DNA of 64,000 nucleotides from Metellina segmentata (GCA_947359465.1 OX375873.1:138443916-138507915); one strand, 5' to 3'; positions 21,690 to 33,850 are shown, numbered from the stretch's first letter. Program-made: numbers and translations. Notes: a model not told the origin generated them from the sequence alone.

Positions 21690-22475
21690 CGACGGTAAGG
21701 TAAGGTTATTTTAATTAAAGTCGCACTAGAGCAACACAACGGGTTATTGACGACGCACCGGGATCAATCTCCTAAAACAATGATCGGCAAACTCATTAGT
21801 CAAAACAACCAAAGATCAGCAGCACAATGATTTCTTTTGAGAGCCAAATTTCCTTTTAAGAACCATGCTTTTAGGAGTCGCTTTAAATTAGCTACTAACA
21901 TTTTAAATAAAACCAGATATCAATAATAATATTATTATTTATTGACAATTTTTTTTCATTAAAACAAAAATATGACAACACACGCATTTAATGTGAACAT
22001 AGCAATTTCTTGATTAGTAAAAAAGCTTGCAATATTAACATTGTTGGATAATTGCACACAATAATTAAACACAGAACTTTGTTGTTCTTGACTCTTCTAA
22101 AGTTCCTCAGCTGCTTTCTTCCTGTCATCACCGGCGGGATATTTATTGCCAGCATTTAGTCAAAATCGATTCATGACAGAGCCGCACTCAAGTGGCTAAA
22201 GAGCCGCGATTTGCCGACCACTACTCTAAGGGAAGGTCCGAGGACAACACCACGTCATTTGGAACCACGGTCAGAGGACGAGGCAACACCTGAGCTGGCA
22301 CTCCACTCTCCAAACTTCCACACCAACTCAACGTGAGGACTTTCGACCACGACAGATTTAAGGTGCACCAGTTGTCTCTACACCATACGTTTAGAAACTT
22401 CCATGCACTGTCCCGGATTTGAACCAGGAACCTTCCGATCTAGAGGCTAACTCTTTAACCACCTTCCTACAGGTC
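21690..22475 (-). mobile_element. SINE-A split by a hAT element
   Basis: Tail (GGTAAGGTAAGGTTATTTTA) and CGGGTTATTGACGACG run to 21777; the body resumes at 22224 with AAGGGAAGGTCCGAGG and runs to the inverted head (CCCGGATTTGAACCAGGAAC, ATCTAGAGGCTAAC) at about 22475. The flank CGGCATATAGCGACGG after the head repeats ATATATAGCGACGG before the tail: a target duplication. Confidence 0.88.
21778..22223. mobile_element. hAT non-autonomous element, 446 bp
   Basis: Ends CAATGATCGGCAAACTCATT and inverted TAGTGGTCGGCAAATCGCGG. The 8 bp flanks TCCTAAAA and CTCTAAGG both derive from the SINE target CCCTAAGG. Inside lie GAGCC repeats and an AT-rich core; no coding. Confidence 0.82.
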
Positions 22476-22655
22476 GGCATATAGCGACGGATCATTTCTC
22501 GAATTTATATCAAATTTCTTAATACTATACCTTTGAGAATGGTAGAAAGTCCGTGATTGAAATTTTACACAATTTCGTGATGCAATCTCCAGTAACAAAT
22601 CTAGTGTTTAATTGAGAACCACGTTGTATAGAGTATTTTCAGTTTCATTATTCAT

Positions 22656-22745
22656 TCATTTAATTTAAATTATTCATTCATTTATATTCCAATTATATTA
22701 TAATTCATTATTCATTCATTTAATTTAAATTCATTTAATTTAAAA
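22656..22745. repeat. AT-rich tandem repeat
   Basis: Repeats of ATTCATTCATTTAATTTAAA in about three irregular copies, next to the Tc1 element. Confidence 0.75.
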
Positions 22746-22841
22746 ATGGTACTTTTAAAACTTTTAAAAAGAAGCTTGTTTAAAGTGGTTGGATACTCCT
22801 TATTGCAATTGATTGTGGTACATAATAGCAGAAGGAATATA

Positions 22842-24040
22842 TAGGGCTTGGACAAAAATATGGAAACACTAAAAAAAAACATGTAACGCTGCCTAATATG
22901 GCGTAGGAAATCCGTTGGCATTCAAAACAGCTTGCAGTCTTCTCGGAATGGATAAATACAGTTCCTGTATGCTTTCCAAGGGAATCTTGTACCATTCTTC
23001 CTGCAAAACGGTGGCAAGTTCAGACAACGATGATGGCGGTGGATAGCGCACAAAGATTCAATAATATTGATGTCTGGTGACTGTGATGGACAAAGGAGAT
23101 GCGACAAATCATCCTCGTGCTCAGAAAACCAGTCCTGACAGTGTGAGCTGTGTGAACAGGGGCTTTGTCGTCTTGTAAGACACCATCACCATTGGGGAAC
23201 AAAGTTCGTACATTGGGGTGACTTGATAGACCAAAATATTCACATAATCCTTGGCCTTAACGTGCCCTTGCAAAGTAATCATGGGGCTCACAGAAAACCA
23301 CGATATGGCTGCCCAAACCATGACAGAACCCCCGCCATGTTTCACTCTTGGCAACAAGCAGTCTGTATTATAGGCTTGGGATGGCCAGACGTAAACTCGG
23401 CCAGAAATGGGAAACTCATCTGACCCAATTACTGTCTTCCATTGCTCCAGGCTTTATCAATTAAACACTACTTTTTCCTGTTACAGGCATTAGCATCACT
23501 GATGAATGGAATTTGAATTGCTTCTCGGCCAGAAATACCCTGCTTATGGAGCTCCCTTCTTATTGTTTAGTACTCATAGGGCTTGTGAGGACAACATTCA
23601 TTTCAGCACTAACTTTTGCTACTGTGGTCTTCTTATTTTTAGTCACAATCCTCCTTAATGATCGTCTGTCACGATCACTCAACACACACTTTCGTCCGCG
23701 CTTTGATTTAGCGGATGATGGTTTTCCGCTTTTCAAATATGCGGAATAAATCTTAGATACAGTATCTCTTGAAACACTAAACACTTCGGCAACCTTGCTA
23801 ACGGAACCACCCACCACACGAGCTCCAACAATTTGCCCACGTTCGAAGTCTGTTAGCTCTGACATGATGCAATTACAACTTCACAGAACAGTGCCCTGAC
23901 CTGCGCAGTGTATTTAGGACGTTGTATTGGAGACGTCAGTAGGCGAAAACACCAGCGCCACCTACACAGTGCACTAGAATAAACATTTCTTTACAAGAAT
24001 GCATTTCACGAGGTGTTTCCATATTTTTGTCCAACCCCTG
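22842..24040 (-). mobile_element. Tc1-like DNA transposon, degenerate (copy 2)
   Basis: About 1.2 kb with TA flanks (22840, 24041). Inverted ends AGGGCTTGGACAAAAATATG and AGGGGTTGGACAAAAATATG. The transposase N-terminus is open from ATG 23865: MSELTDFERGQIVGARVVGG, FSVSRDTVSKIYSAYLKSGK, then SKRGRKCVLSDRDRRSLRRI. Catalytic remnants follow: GGGSVMVWAAI, VLQDDKAPVHTAHT and SPDINIIESL. Frameshifts and a deletion after the Glu inactivate it. Confidence 0.92.
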
Positions 24041-24612
24041 TACCATCATTAATTAAAAATGTGACCAGTAATTTCCTCATTTTTAACCCTCTCACGAGAT
24101 TGCGTGTGCTGTAGCATTGCTTTTTACCCATAATGCACATGATAAATAAATAATCACCTTCTATTAGTTGAAAGAATCCTAGGAAAGATTCTATTGGTCA
24201 AGAAGGTTGAAACTGGCTAAAAGTCACTCAGTAAAGATGGCAGATGACGGAACGGTGTGTGAACACCTCAGAGGACTTTTATAATTTAAGTCATATTGGT
24301 GGCAAAGAGAAAGGAAATCAGTTACTAGATAACAGAAAGAAATTAGTTTGAACTTGTTAATAATTTTGCATAACCGATAAACAAAAATCAATTTTGATAT
24401 TTATTATTATTTATTTTTTATTAAATCGTATAAACTTAGATTAGTAATGAAAAAACTTTAAGGGCTAATAATGAATTAAGATACACTTCTTTTAAAAGAA
24501 TTGATAAAACCGAAAGGTCCATAGAAAAAAACTAGGATCTTACCAGATGTCCTTTATATAGTAAAATTAATTAAATTTATGTTCAAGTAAACTCAAAGTC
24601 AGAGAATCACTG

Positions 24613-24895
24613 TTGTTGTTGTTGTTGTCGTATGTTCTTCTGGGATGCATATGAAAGCAAGTGGTGAACAGAAACATTCAAGACAATACAGAAGAAGAAT
24701 ATTTTTTTATTATAACAAACGATGATCCCAGCAAAGAACAGAAGGTGTGCGCTGCTTTCCTTTCAAGACGGGAATCCATTCCAGGCGAAAGTCCGACTTC
24801 TTTCCCAGGTTTTACATCCATGCCTTATCCGGGATTCGAACCCGGGCCCACTCGGTGACAACCGAGGATCATAACCACCATACTGGCTGGGCGGC
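24613..24895 (-). mobile_element. tRNA-Asp-derived SINE, full length
   Basis: Flanked by AGAGAATCACTG (24601-24612) and GAGAATCACTG (24896-24906). Plus-strand left end is a (TTG)n run, that is, a (CAA)n tail. Minus-strand head reads AGTATGGTGGTTATGATCCT (A box), CGGTTGTCACCG (anticodon GTC in a 7-base loop) and GGGTTCGAATCCCGG (B box), matching tRNA-Asp. Body unrelated to SINE-A/B. Confidence 0.88.
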
Positions 24896-25588
24896 GAGAA
24901 TCACTGTGAATTGAGAATTACCCCCGTCGTCTTTAAGCGACTAACCCAAAAACAAGTAGACGTAGTAAAATGTATTTTGAGCCCAGTAGCAAATCGCAAA
25001 TTACCTCCCTTTCAATGTAAATGGCTAATGAAAAGTCTTCAAATGCTAACGATGAAAAAGAGCGACAGTTCTTTTTATGTCTCTGAATACCAGAGGTTTC
25101 ACAATGAAATTACAAATTTTTTCACACATCTTCAAACAATCAATTCAGTCTATTTTAATTCAATTCTCTTTATCGCATTTACCACAAACTATAAAGAATA
25201 GATCTAGTTAATGAAAGTCAGTTACTCATTAAATAATATATCACGTAATATTTGAAATAGTTAAGCGAGAAGTTAATTTTTATGAGCTTTACCGTTTAAA
25301 CTTTCTCTCCAACTACAAATTACATTATAATATTCTCCCCTTGACAGATAAATGGCTACATTAAGATAAATTTGTTTGCAACGTTCCAAAAATTAAACGG
25401 CCCATTTCGATAGCTAATATTTTGTTTCAACACGAGATAAAATGTAATATTTCAGAAAATCAACGAGTTAAACTAACTTTCATGACTTTTATTGTCACAA
25501 ATTAGCCCTTTTATTATTGTTTTGTACAAATATAAACTTTAGAAATATGCAAAAGTGTCACACTGACAGAGAGCATTAAAACAAGGGA

Positions 25589-25921
25589 TTGATAATTGGT
25601 AATTTTAAATTAACGTCGTACTAGAGCAACACAACGGGCTACTGACGACGATCCGGGAATAATCCTTTAAGGGAAAGATACGAGGACAACACCACGTCAT
25701 TTTGAACCACGGTCAGAGGACGAGGCAACATTTGAGTTGACACCCCACTCTTCAAACTTCCATACCAACCCAATCTTAGGACTTTCGGCCATAACAGATT
25801 TAAGGTAGACCAGTCGCCTCTTTACCATACGCTTACAAACATACAAGCATGGACCCGGATTTGAACCAGAAACCTTTTTATCTAGGGGCTAACACCTTAA
25901 CCACCAGACCGGTTGGTCAGC
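25589..25921 (-). mobile_element. SINE-A, full length, 333 bp, perfect 13 bp target duplication
   Basis: TTAAAACAAGGGA at 25576-25588 and 25922-25934. Tail AATTGGTAATTTTAAATTAA, whole body, and inverted head CCCGGATTTGAACCAGAAAC (B box) and TTAACCACCAGACCGG (A box). This is the reference copy for element length. Confidence 0.95.
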
Positions 25922-25964
25922 TTAAAACAAGGGAATACTAGAGATTGTATGCGTTGCTGGTAGG

Positions 25965-26035
25965 TACGGTTTCACGTAGAGTTGTGTAAACACGAAAGGA
26001 GTATTGGCGACGTTCCGAGATCAATCCCACTAGCA
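25965..26035 (-). mobile_element. SINE tail fragment
   Basis: GTAGAGTTGTGTAAACACG, then AGTATTGGCGACGTTCCGAG and ATCAATCCCA: a diverged SINE tail. Confidence 0.55.
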
Positions 26036-26112
26036 AAATGTTTTTACAACTTCTATCACAAAGACGTTTCATGTTTATGCACACAGTACTGTTGGAGTAA
26101 TGGATAGTAGGT

Positions 26113-26462
26113 TGTTGAATTAACGCGTCGCACTATAGAAACGCAACGGTTATTGTCGAAGGAGAGGGATCAATCCCAAATGAAAAGATCCAAGGACACT
26201 CATAAATTTGAACCACGGTCAGATGATGAGCAAAACCTAAGCTCTTAAACCACACCGAAGCGAGGACACTTAGAGCTACGACAGATTTGACGTACACCAG
26301 CCCCCTCGCAACACCATGCAATGTTGAACCACGGTCACATGACGAGGCAACACTTGAGCTGGCACCCAACTTTCTAAACTTCCCCACCAACCCACGTGAA
26401 GAATTTCGGGCACGACAGATTTAATGTGCACTAGCCGCCTTTACACCGAACGCTTACAAACA
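26113..26462 (-). mobile_element. Two adjoining SINE pieces
   Basis: 26113-26320 is a diverged SINE-B body (AATTAACGCGTCGCACTATA through CGTACACCAGCCCCCTCGCA). At 26321 the body restarts (ATGTTGAACCACGGTCACAT) and runs to 26462 with SINE-A-type CTAGCCGCCTTTACACCGAA. The second piece lacks a tail. Confidence 0.78.
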
Positions 26463-27172
26463 ATTATTTCTTGTCAATGCGTCGGGATCTGTAAATTATC
26501 GGGATACAGATCGATAACTTATAGACACTACCGTGTCTTGTTGAATGTATTTCCAGATATAATCATCCAAATTGTTTAACCCTTTGAAGTCGAGTCCGAA
26601 TTATTGCAACATATAGTTTCAACCGCAGTTTTGTTTTTCCTGGCCAGTATAATATTTCACAGGATTCTTCCAACTGAGTCTGTTTTAGACGATAAATATG
26701 TGGAAATGTGTGGAAACACTTCACCAATAACACACTTCTCAGAAAGCTAGTGACAAGGAAAGAGTTTAAAAGAAAAAGAAAGGCCATAAATTATCCACGA
26801 AGCTTATTTTGAGAACACATTTTCTATTTAAATATTCACTAAAATTTAACCACTTCAAAATTAAAGTAGTGTATTTAACACCCATTACTCTATAAATGAA
26901 AAGTTCCATTTCTGTATTATTCGATGGATGGTTGACAGAACTACTGATCATTTTCAAACGCGTTATATACTTAAAACCTTAAACTACAAAATTCAATGCC
27001 AAACATTTGAAATAATCTTTACCTTTTAGAAATGGTGAATTTTTATTGAATATGACGACATTCAAGTCTACCACGTGAGACGTTTTGTAGATGTGCAGAT
27101 GTTTGGGGTTTCATGAGCAGCTGCTCCAAGCACAAGATGAAATAATATTCTATATCAACAATAAAATGCAGG

Positions 27173-27500
27173 AAGGTATTTAATTAACGTCGTATAGAGC
27201 AACGCAAAGGGCTATTGACGACGTCCCGGGATCAATCCCCTAAGGGAAAGATCCGAGGACAACACCTTGTCATTTTGAACCACGATCAGAGGACGAGGCA
27301 ACACCTGAGCTGGCACCCCTCTCTCTTAACTTCCACACTAAAAAACGTGAGGACTTTCGGCCACGACAGATTTAAGGTGCACCAGCCACCTCTACACCTT
27401 ATTTTCACAACAATCCATGCAATGACCCTGACCCGAACCAGGAATCTTCCGATCGAGAGGCTAACACCTTAACGACCCGACTTTGACATGCGGCCTAATG
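27173..27500 (-). mobile_element. SINE-A, full length
   Basis: AGGAAGGTATTTAATTAACG, CCCGGGATCAATCCCCTAAG, GACTTTCGGCCACGACAGAT, and head with GACCCGAACCAGGAATC and CGATCGAGAGGCTAACACCT. Confidence 0.9.
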
Positions 27501-28000
27501 CAGTAACGACTAGGAAATGCCCGATAGGAAAAGTCTATAAAAAGACGGACACGTCCCCCTTTTTTTAAATCGCCGAACATCCCGAGCTTTCCGCGACGAC
27601 ACACCAGACATATTCAGGCAAATGCAATTCAAGTGGGGATGAATAAAAAAGCCTCTCATCCATAATAATGCGAATGATGTCCTCGGAAACAATTTCGAAG
27701 TCAGCCTGGGGAGAGATCCGAAGAGGGTGGAGGCGACGCCGAGATTGTCATTTCTGCTCACTCCTCCCCGATTCCTTCCAGTTCATTTTGCATGTGTGCA
27801 ATTCCTCAGACTGGATATTAAATCCTTATCTCTCCCGAAGAATGCCCGTTCTTAACTATTCCGGGGGGTTTATGGAGGCCCTCTTATTGATTCCAGCCCA
27901 GGCAATCCATAACGCAATATCATCTGCAGCAATATCCCGTTCACGATGACGGTTAATGCCCTCAGAGGTGGTTGAGCGCTGCTGCACACTCCTATCAGTG

Positions 28001-29140
28001 GAACGAATTTAGGGCAATTTCTGTACGGAAGGCCGCATTTTTTACCTTGTTCCTTAATCGTTCGCTGGGGATATCAGATGGATGGGATGAAGATTATAGG
28101 ATTATGGAGCGTGTATTTCGGCCGCTGCGGGTTTCATTAGGAACGGGGAGATTTAAATGGTGAATGCGAGCATTTTTATTCTAAAAGTATTCATGTTCCT
28201 TGTAAAGTAACAGCCGAGTCACCAGTTTTAGTGTTGATATTTTGAAATGGTATTGTTTCACAGGCTTGTTCATAATGGATATGAGATGATATTAATTGCT
28301 AACGATTGAGGATAGGTGTCAGGGAAAATAATTTGGGCCTATTTTTGTAAGGAAGACTGCATTATAACCTTGCTAACCGATCTTAATCGTTCGCTGGGGA
28401 TATGAGATGGATGGGATGAATATTATAGGATTGGAGTGGTATTTTTTGGCCGTTACGGTTTTTATTACGAATAGGGAGATTTAAATATTAAAAGATAAAC
28501 ATTTTTTAAAAAGCATTTATGTCTATTGGAAAGTAACATCTATGGCACGTAAAATTATATTTAGGTTCTATTGTTAATATTTTGAAATGTTTTTGATTGA
28601 CAGGGAGGTTCCTAATGGATATTAGGTGATAATCGTTACAACCGACTGGCCCCCCGTAGGAGTGAAATAAATTGGGGTCAATTCTCTATTAGAAAGGGAA
28701 CGTTTCCCCCCTCCCTCGCTTTATGGTCTTGATGGTTCGCAAGGTTATGAGATAGTTATTTAATTAACGTCGCACTCAGGCAACCCAACGTGCTATTGGC
28801 GACTTTCCGGGATCAAACCCAAATATTCCAGGACAACACCACGTAATTTTGAACCATGGTCAGATGACGAGCTAGGATTATGAGATCAATGAAATGAAGA
28901 TAGAAGATAATAGGATTATGGGGAGCTTGTGTGTTTTGGGTCATTGTATATCTTATAAAATTGAAGAATTTAACAGGTTTTTAGAAAACCGTCTTGTATT
29001 CAAAGTTTATGTCCATTGGAAAGTAACTTGTAAGATGCGTAAAATTTTGTTTAGTTTTATTGTTGAAGTCTTATTGCTGATGGATTGAAATGTTGCTATT
29101 TCTCAGTGTAGTTCATAATGGATATTAGATGATAATCGCC
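28001..29140. repeat. Three tandem diverged units of about 330 bp
   Basis: Units begin near 28010, 28335 and 28680. Shared blocks: TCGTTCGCTGGGGATATNAG with GATGGGATGAA and ATTATAGGATT; then GGAAAGTAAC; TTTTGAAATG; and TTCATAATGGATAT followed by GATGATA. Unit 3 is split by a SINE at 28754-28874. Open frames here are short and not conserved between units. Confidence 0.8.
28754..28874 (-). mobile_element. SINE, 5'-truncated, with target duplication
   Basis: GGTTATGAGAT (28743-28753) versus GGATTATGAGAT (28875-28886) flank a 121 bp tail plus body piece (AATTAACGTCGCACTCAGGC, GAACCATGGTCAGATGACGA). Confidence 0.88.
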
Positions 29141-29384
29141 TGTTAATACTTGTCTTCGAAACATCAGAGAAACTGAAATTCAAGGTGATGGTTTTTAAAG
29201 GAACCCAAATAAAAGAGATTCGAATTTAACAAATTTCAAATTACGTATGGAAAATAATTGAATTATGGAACCAATTAGTCATTTTCTTTTCAACTAATAT
29301 TGATTATTTCTCCATAGAAAGATGCAAGTTACAGCTATGCATCCTTAGCATAAACGATACAATATAATGTAAACTTGATTGGAT

Positions 29385-29615
29385 TGTTTGGTTCCTTAGG
29401 TTTTATCGTACAAGGGGCCATATTTGACCAAGATACGCCACGCACAAGACAAACAACATCAATTAATGGGCACACATACACAAGGACAGCTTTACTAACA
29501 CAGATGGGAGAAATGCTTCTAGGGTTAGTTAGAAGAATCGCCGCCAATAGTTCGCAGGTTGCTGGAACAGTGGACAGACCCTCAGAGCCACGGCGGCCTC
29601 TTCGATTGGATTGGA
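29385..29615 (-). mobile_element. Fourth tRNA-derived short repeat, copy 3
   Basis: Blocks GTACAAGGGGCCATATTTGA, AAGACAAACAACATCAATTA, AAGGACAGCTTTACTAACAC and GGAGAAATGCTTC, followed by a GC-rich decayed tRNA-like head ending CCACGGCGGCC. No target duplication was identified. Confidence 0.62.
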
Positions 29616-32241
29616 TTCATAGTTTTATGGCGTAAGTTCCAAAAGCGAACCAGTCGCATCGAATGTAAGATTGATGACGTTGTCTTCTAGTGTAAATGTA
29701 TTTCAAACTGAAGTTAATATCTTTTGCTTCGTTTTTATTCATTTTAAATTATTTCCTTACGTTTATTTTGAAATATTATGAACGGATGCCATCTATACCG
29801 TCCGATAGTTTTGTCTCAAACGTTGATGCCTGGGTCACATAGGCCCTAACTTCGCGAGTCCAGTGACCGAAAAGAGCGGACCATTTTAAAGCCACAAATT
29901 ATTCCGAAATGTTCGATGGTTGCGTAATTAAATAATATATATAGGTATACATATACGGCCTATTTTAGATCCGCCAAGTCTACAATTCTATATTAAAAAA
30001 TGCGATATCGTATCACTTTAGAGAAAGTGCCATAGCTCAAACATGTCGTTTTTGAGTTCAACATTTCGTACCGTTTCCGAAACTTTAAAAATAGCTATCC
30101 AGGAAGGAAGGATTTTTTGACTTGTGCGATAGTTATGGAACATGTTACGTATTCATCCGGGAGTAGAAAGTGCTTAAAACTGCGACGTACGTCGCAGAAC
30201 AAAGTCTTTGCAGAACAATTTTTCCTTAATTTTTATTAAAGTTTTGACCGAATTTTTTAGTCATACGTTACGATGTTCTGCAGTGCAAAACCCACTCCTT
30301 GACACACCTTTGTTTCTTTTCTAGCTACAGAACAAATTACCACATTACTTCGCACAAATTACCACAAACGCTTTATAAATAACACATTTTCTATGTCAAT
30401 GACAAAATATCTAACTTCAAAAGTGATAGACAGAATTGCAAATTCTGAAAGTATGTCTAGCTTAAAATAAAGTAAGTTAGTTCATTTTGATTTTTTATTA
30501 TAAATATGTAATACATAATCAGCCGATAATTGCATTTTACGTCTCATTTTGATTTTACTGCAGTTTTCAAAATACGGATAAAATGCCTGCAGATTAATTG
30601 CAATTGCTTGGAGTTGTGTTGCAGAACACAATATAATTCTGCACCTGGTCCTATTCAAAGACCACTTGATGAAAAATACAGCATGTATTCGCAGCGTCGT
30701 GTCATTTCTTCCGATAGCTTTGTAGGAAGATCTCCCAATGAAGGTTTCGTGGCATTGAAGAAAGCACGGATTCCAATACAAGACAACTTAATGAGCGTGA
30801 TGTAAAACACTAATTTACAATTCGATAGCCAATCATCCCCGGTAGATTCCCAAACTCACATGACACCTTTTGAGATTGCGCTCCATCTCTGTCTATTTCA
30901 TTAGAAGGTCGATGAATCTATGGTAATTACGTCATATTGCACCATTCCTATTCTAATTTTCATTATTATTCGGTCTAATCAGCCGTAGTGTAGCAGAAAG
31001 TGACTTTAGAGCGACAAACTATACGTAACCATTAGATCCTAATGATACCAATGGTACTATTTATAAATTTTAGCAAACATTTCAATGAATTGATCATCGA
31101 ATATTTGTTATTCTAGACTAAAATTAACCATAATTCCATTTTTTGATATTTTAAGAAGGTGGATTTCAAAGACAAAACAATGGATAGTAAAAAAAATGAC
31201 ATTTTTTTGAGGGGTAATAAGAGTCATAGAATGTTTTGAAAGGAAATAAACATTACTACTTATTCGCATGCCTTCAGATAGCTGCTTGGTATTCATGAAT
31301 GAATCCATTAAGAATAATCGAAAGCACAAAAACATCCCATAATATTTTGAAATTGCGAGATTTATTTACTTCAAAAACTCAATATATATATTTTACGAAA
31401 AGATTTCCAAGGAACCTATTACTTTGATTTTTCTGCAGAATCTTGAGCGAAAGTGATTTTAAGATGAACTGCATATTGATGTCTGCGACAGTGAGAAATG
31501 GGAAAACATCCATTTGCTTTGATCATCAACAATCCACAGTAAAAAGAGAAATAAATGGAATTTTTTCACAGAAAGTAAATTGAGTAAAAGATTTTAGGAG
31601 CTCAAAAGCTTCTATTTACGCTTAGATTGGTTAGCATTTTCTGGCACTTCTCGGGAAACATTGCACTAAGCATAGTAAAATAATTTATAAACGATTTGTT
31701 AATAACATTAATTCGATACAACATTTACGCTTAGAAATATCAGATTATTATCACTAAGATTCTTAAATGTATCAAATTTCATCATAGGGAAAATTATGTT
31801 ACATAATATTTTACTATTGCATTTACGAGATTCTACAGGGGTTAGTTTAGTTTCCATAACTGCGACAGCATTTTTGCCGCAATGATTTGAAAGGCCAGAT
31901 TTCTTGGGTAACATAAAGGCAATTTCAAGACACGCTCAACTTTTGTATTTTCGCTTAACACACTATCGTCAAAACACGCCTTTAAAGTAAAATCAAGTGT
32001 TAAAGCATTAGTAAACTTGACAAATTTTTATCTTGCAATCGATTGGAGTATTCAAAGACATGCGAAATTCATCATTTCACGCTAAAAATAGCTACGGTAA
32101 TTTAAAAAAAAAAATGGAAAACGAAAGCTTATTTAGGTTGCATAAATATTTCTAAGGTAGGTAGGACACATCCGTGTTCTATTACTTTGTATTTAGAATA
32201 AAATAGACCTCAAATAATTGAGCAGCAATATTATTGAGTTT
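29616..32241. other. Intron, nothing identified
   Basis: AT-rich. A 91-codon plus-strand frame at 30530-30805 overlaps a minus-strand frame and matches no family. No repeats recognised. Confidence 0.5.
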
Positions 32242-32735
32242 TGATGCAAAAGTTCATCCCGTTTTTGCTGCCCCGATGTCATTGCATCGCAATACCTAAG
32301 AGTTATCTACGAGTACTTCGCACGCGTAAAGTTTTGATGTTGTTTGAAAGAAAGAATTTCAGTGAGTTGAGGAAATAATTGTATGATGTTTCGTAAATTG
32401 TGTTAAGCATTCAAAATGGAAGAAAATAAGGAGCATTTTTTCGACCTACAATACTTTTTTATTTTCGAGAAGGCAAAAACGCTTCGGAATGTGAGGGTGC
32501 CGGTCGCGATTCCGTTAGTGGTTCAGTAAGTTTCATCACCTGGATCTGTTCTTTAGTCAGAAACCTCAGAAGTTGTATGAGCGCGTGATGATGCAGCTAC
32601 AGGAGAGATGCAGAAAGGTCATGGAACGGCACATACTAGATGGATTCAATGTCACTTTTAATAAAAATAACTTTTCTTCGATTTCTCACTAAACAAAAAC
32701 CGGGACGAACTTTTGCATTAGTCCAACACATTTGG
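32242..32735 (+). mobile_element. Internally deleted mariner (copy 3)
   Basis: Ends TGCAAAAGTTCATCCCGTTT and (inverted, right) TGCAAAAGTTCGTCCCGGTT. The plus strand has MEENKEHFFDLQYFF from 32416 and a C-terminal piece (QKLYERVMMQLQERCRKVME) from about 32570. The section between is deleted. Confidence 0.8.
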
Positions 32736-33171
32736 GACTGATAACTGAATAAGAATTAAGTGTATTTGTGTGACCGTGCTGATGTTTAACAATCTGAATT
32801 ACCCAATGCCCTTGATACGTAATATCGTATTTAGTCTAAATCTATTTCGTTCGCCTTTCACGATACCATAATAAATTCCAAACTGGTTGCAACAAATCCT
32901 ATAATGACATCCTTTGTCTTGATCGCCGCCTTGAAATTGAGACCATGTGTCCACTTCTCTACCAGTTCTCGCTTGAATTGTGTCATAACACCTTCAATAA
33001 AAACAATATGTAATATTCGGTATTCACAGAATAGCACGTTGGTTAATGGCTCCTCTGTAAACGAAACTATTTATCTTCAGCGTCTTCAAAGCATTGGAGG
33101 ATTTTTTTTCCACGGAGGAAGCAACTTGACACTTGTTTCTTCGTTAGAAGGACCTTCCTTGTCATCGGACA

Positions 33172-33290
33172 GTGGTTCAAAATGACGTGGTGTTGTCCTC
33201 GAATCTTTCCCTTAGGGGATTGATCCCGGACCGTCGTCAATAGCCCGTTGTGTTGCACTAGTACGCGTTGATTAAAATTACATTAAATCG
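33172..33290 (+). mobile_element. SINE 3' part
   Basis: GTGGTTCAAAATGACGTGGT, GATTGATCCCGGACCGTCGT, AGCCCGTTGTGTTGCACTAG and tail GATTAAAATTACATT; 5'-truncated. Confidence 0.88.
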
Positions 33291-33355
33291 TTAGAGGGAC
33301 CAAACAGGGGACTTGGGTCTCAAAGTTTGGTAATTACCGTGTTCAGAAATAATTG

Positions 33356-33850
33356 GTAGGTAGGTGAGTAGTTGGATTAACGTCTGCTTGAGCAAGGGTT
33401 GTTGACGACGGTATCAATCCTGAAGGGAAAGATCTGAGGACAACCCATTGTCATTTTGAACACCGATCAGATGTCAACATCTGACTGGAACCCCTCTCTC
33501 CAAACTTCCACACCACGCAATCGGGAGGACATTTATGGCCGCGAAAGATTTGTGCAACTGCCCACACATACACGACGGTCTTTGGTTGGTAATGGTAATG
33601 GTAATTTTAGTTAACGTCGTACTAAAGCAACACAACGGACTATTGACGACGGTCCGGGATCAATCCCTGAAGGGAAAGATTCGAGGACAACACCTTGTAA
33701 TTTTGAACCACGGTCAGATGACGAAGCAACACCTGAGCTGGCACCCCACTCTCCAAACTTCCACGCCAACCCAACGTGGGGTCTTTGGTTGGATGGATCT
33801 AGTTTCGAATTCTCAACCCTCAGGTTACTAATCCTCTGTTATTCCAACTG
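33356..33850 (-). mobile_element. SINE-B split by a headless SINE
   Basis: GGTAGGTAGGTGAGTAGTTG tail and diverged body to 33589, then, after the inner SINE, the rest of the SINE-B head at 33793-33850 (GTTTCGAATTCTCAACCCTC, TCCAACTGGGCTATCG). Confidence 0.85.
33590..33779 (-). mobile_element. Headless SINE, 190 bp, nested
   Basis: Perfect duplication GGTCTTTGGTTGG at 33577-33589 and 33780-33792. Tail TAATGGTAATGGTAATTTTA; ends in CCACGCCAACCCAACGTGG, the same internal start as the 45576-45766 copy. Confidence 0.93.

Noticed and set aside
24820..24895. A functional tRNA-Asp gene on the minus strand
   Set aside because: The acceptor arm is not complementary and the tRNA-like part continues into a SINE body with tail and target duplication.
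28001..29140. CRISPR-like array
   Set aside because: Units are about 330 bp, diverged and eukaryotic; there are no short identical repeats with regular spacers.
30530..30805. 91-codon plus-strand frame as a small gene
   Set aside because: It overlaps a 99-codon minus frame, and has no domain, start context or splice signal that would favour it.
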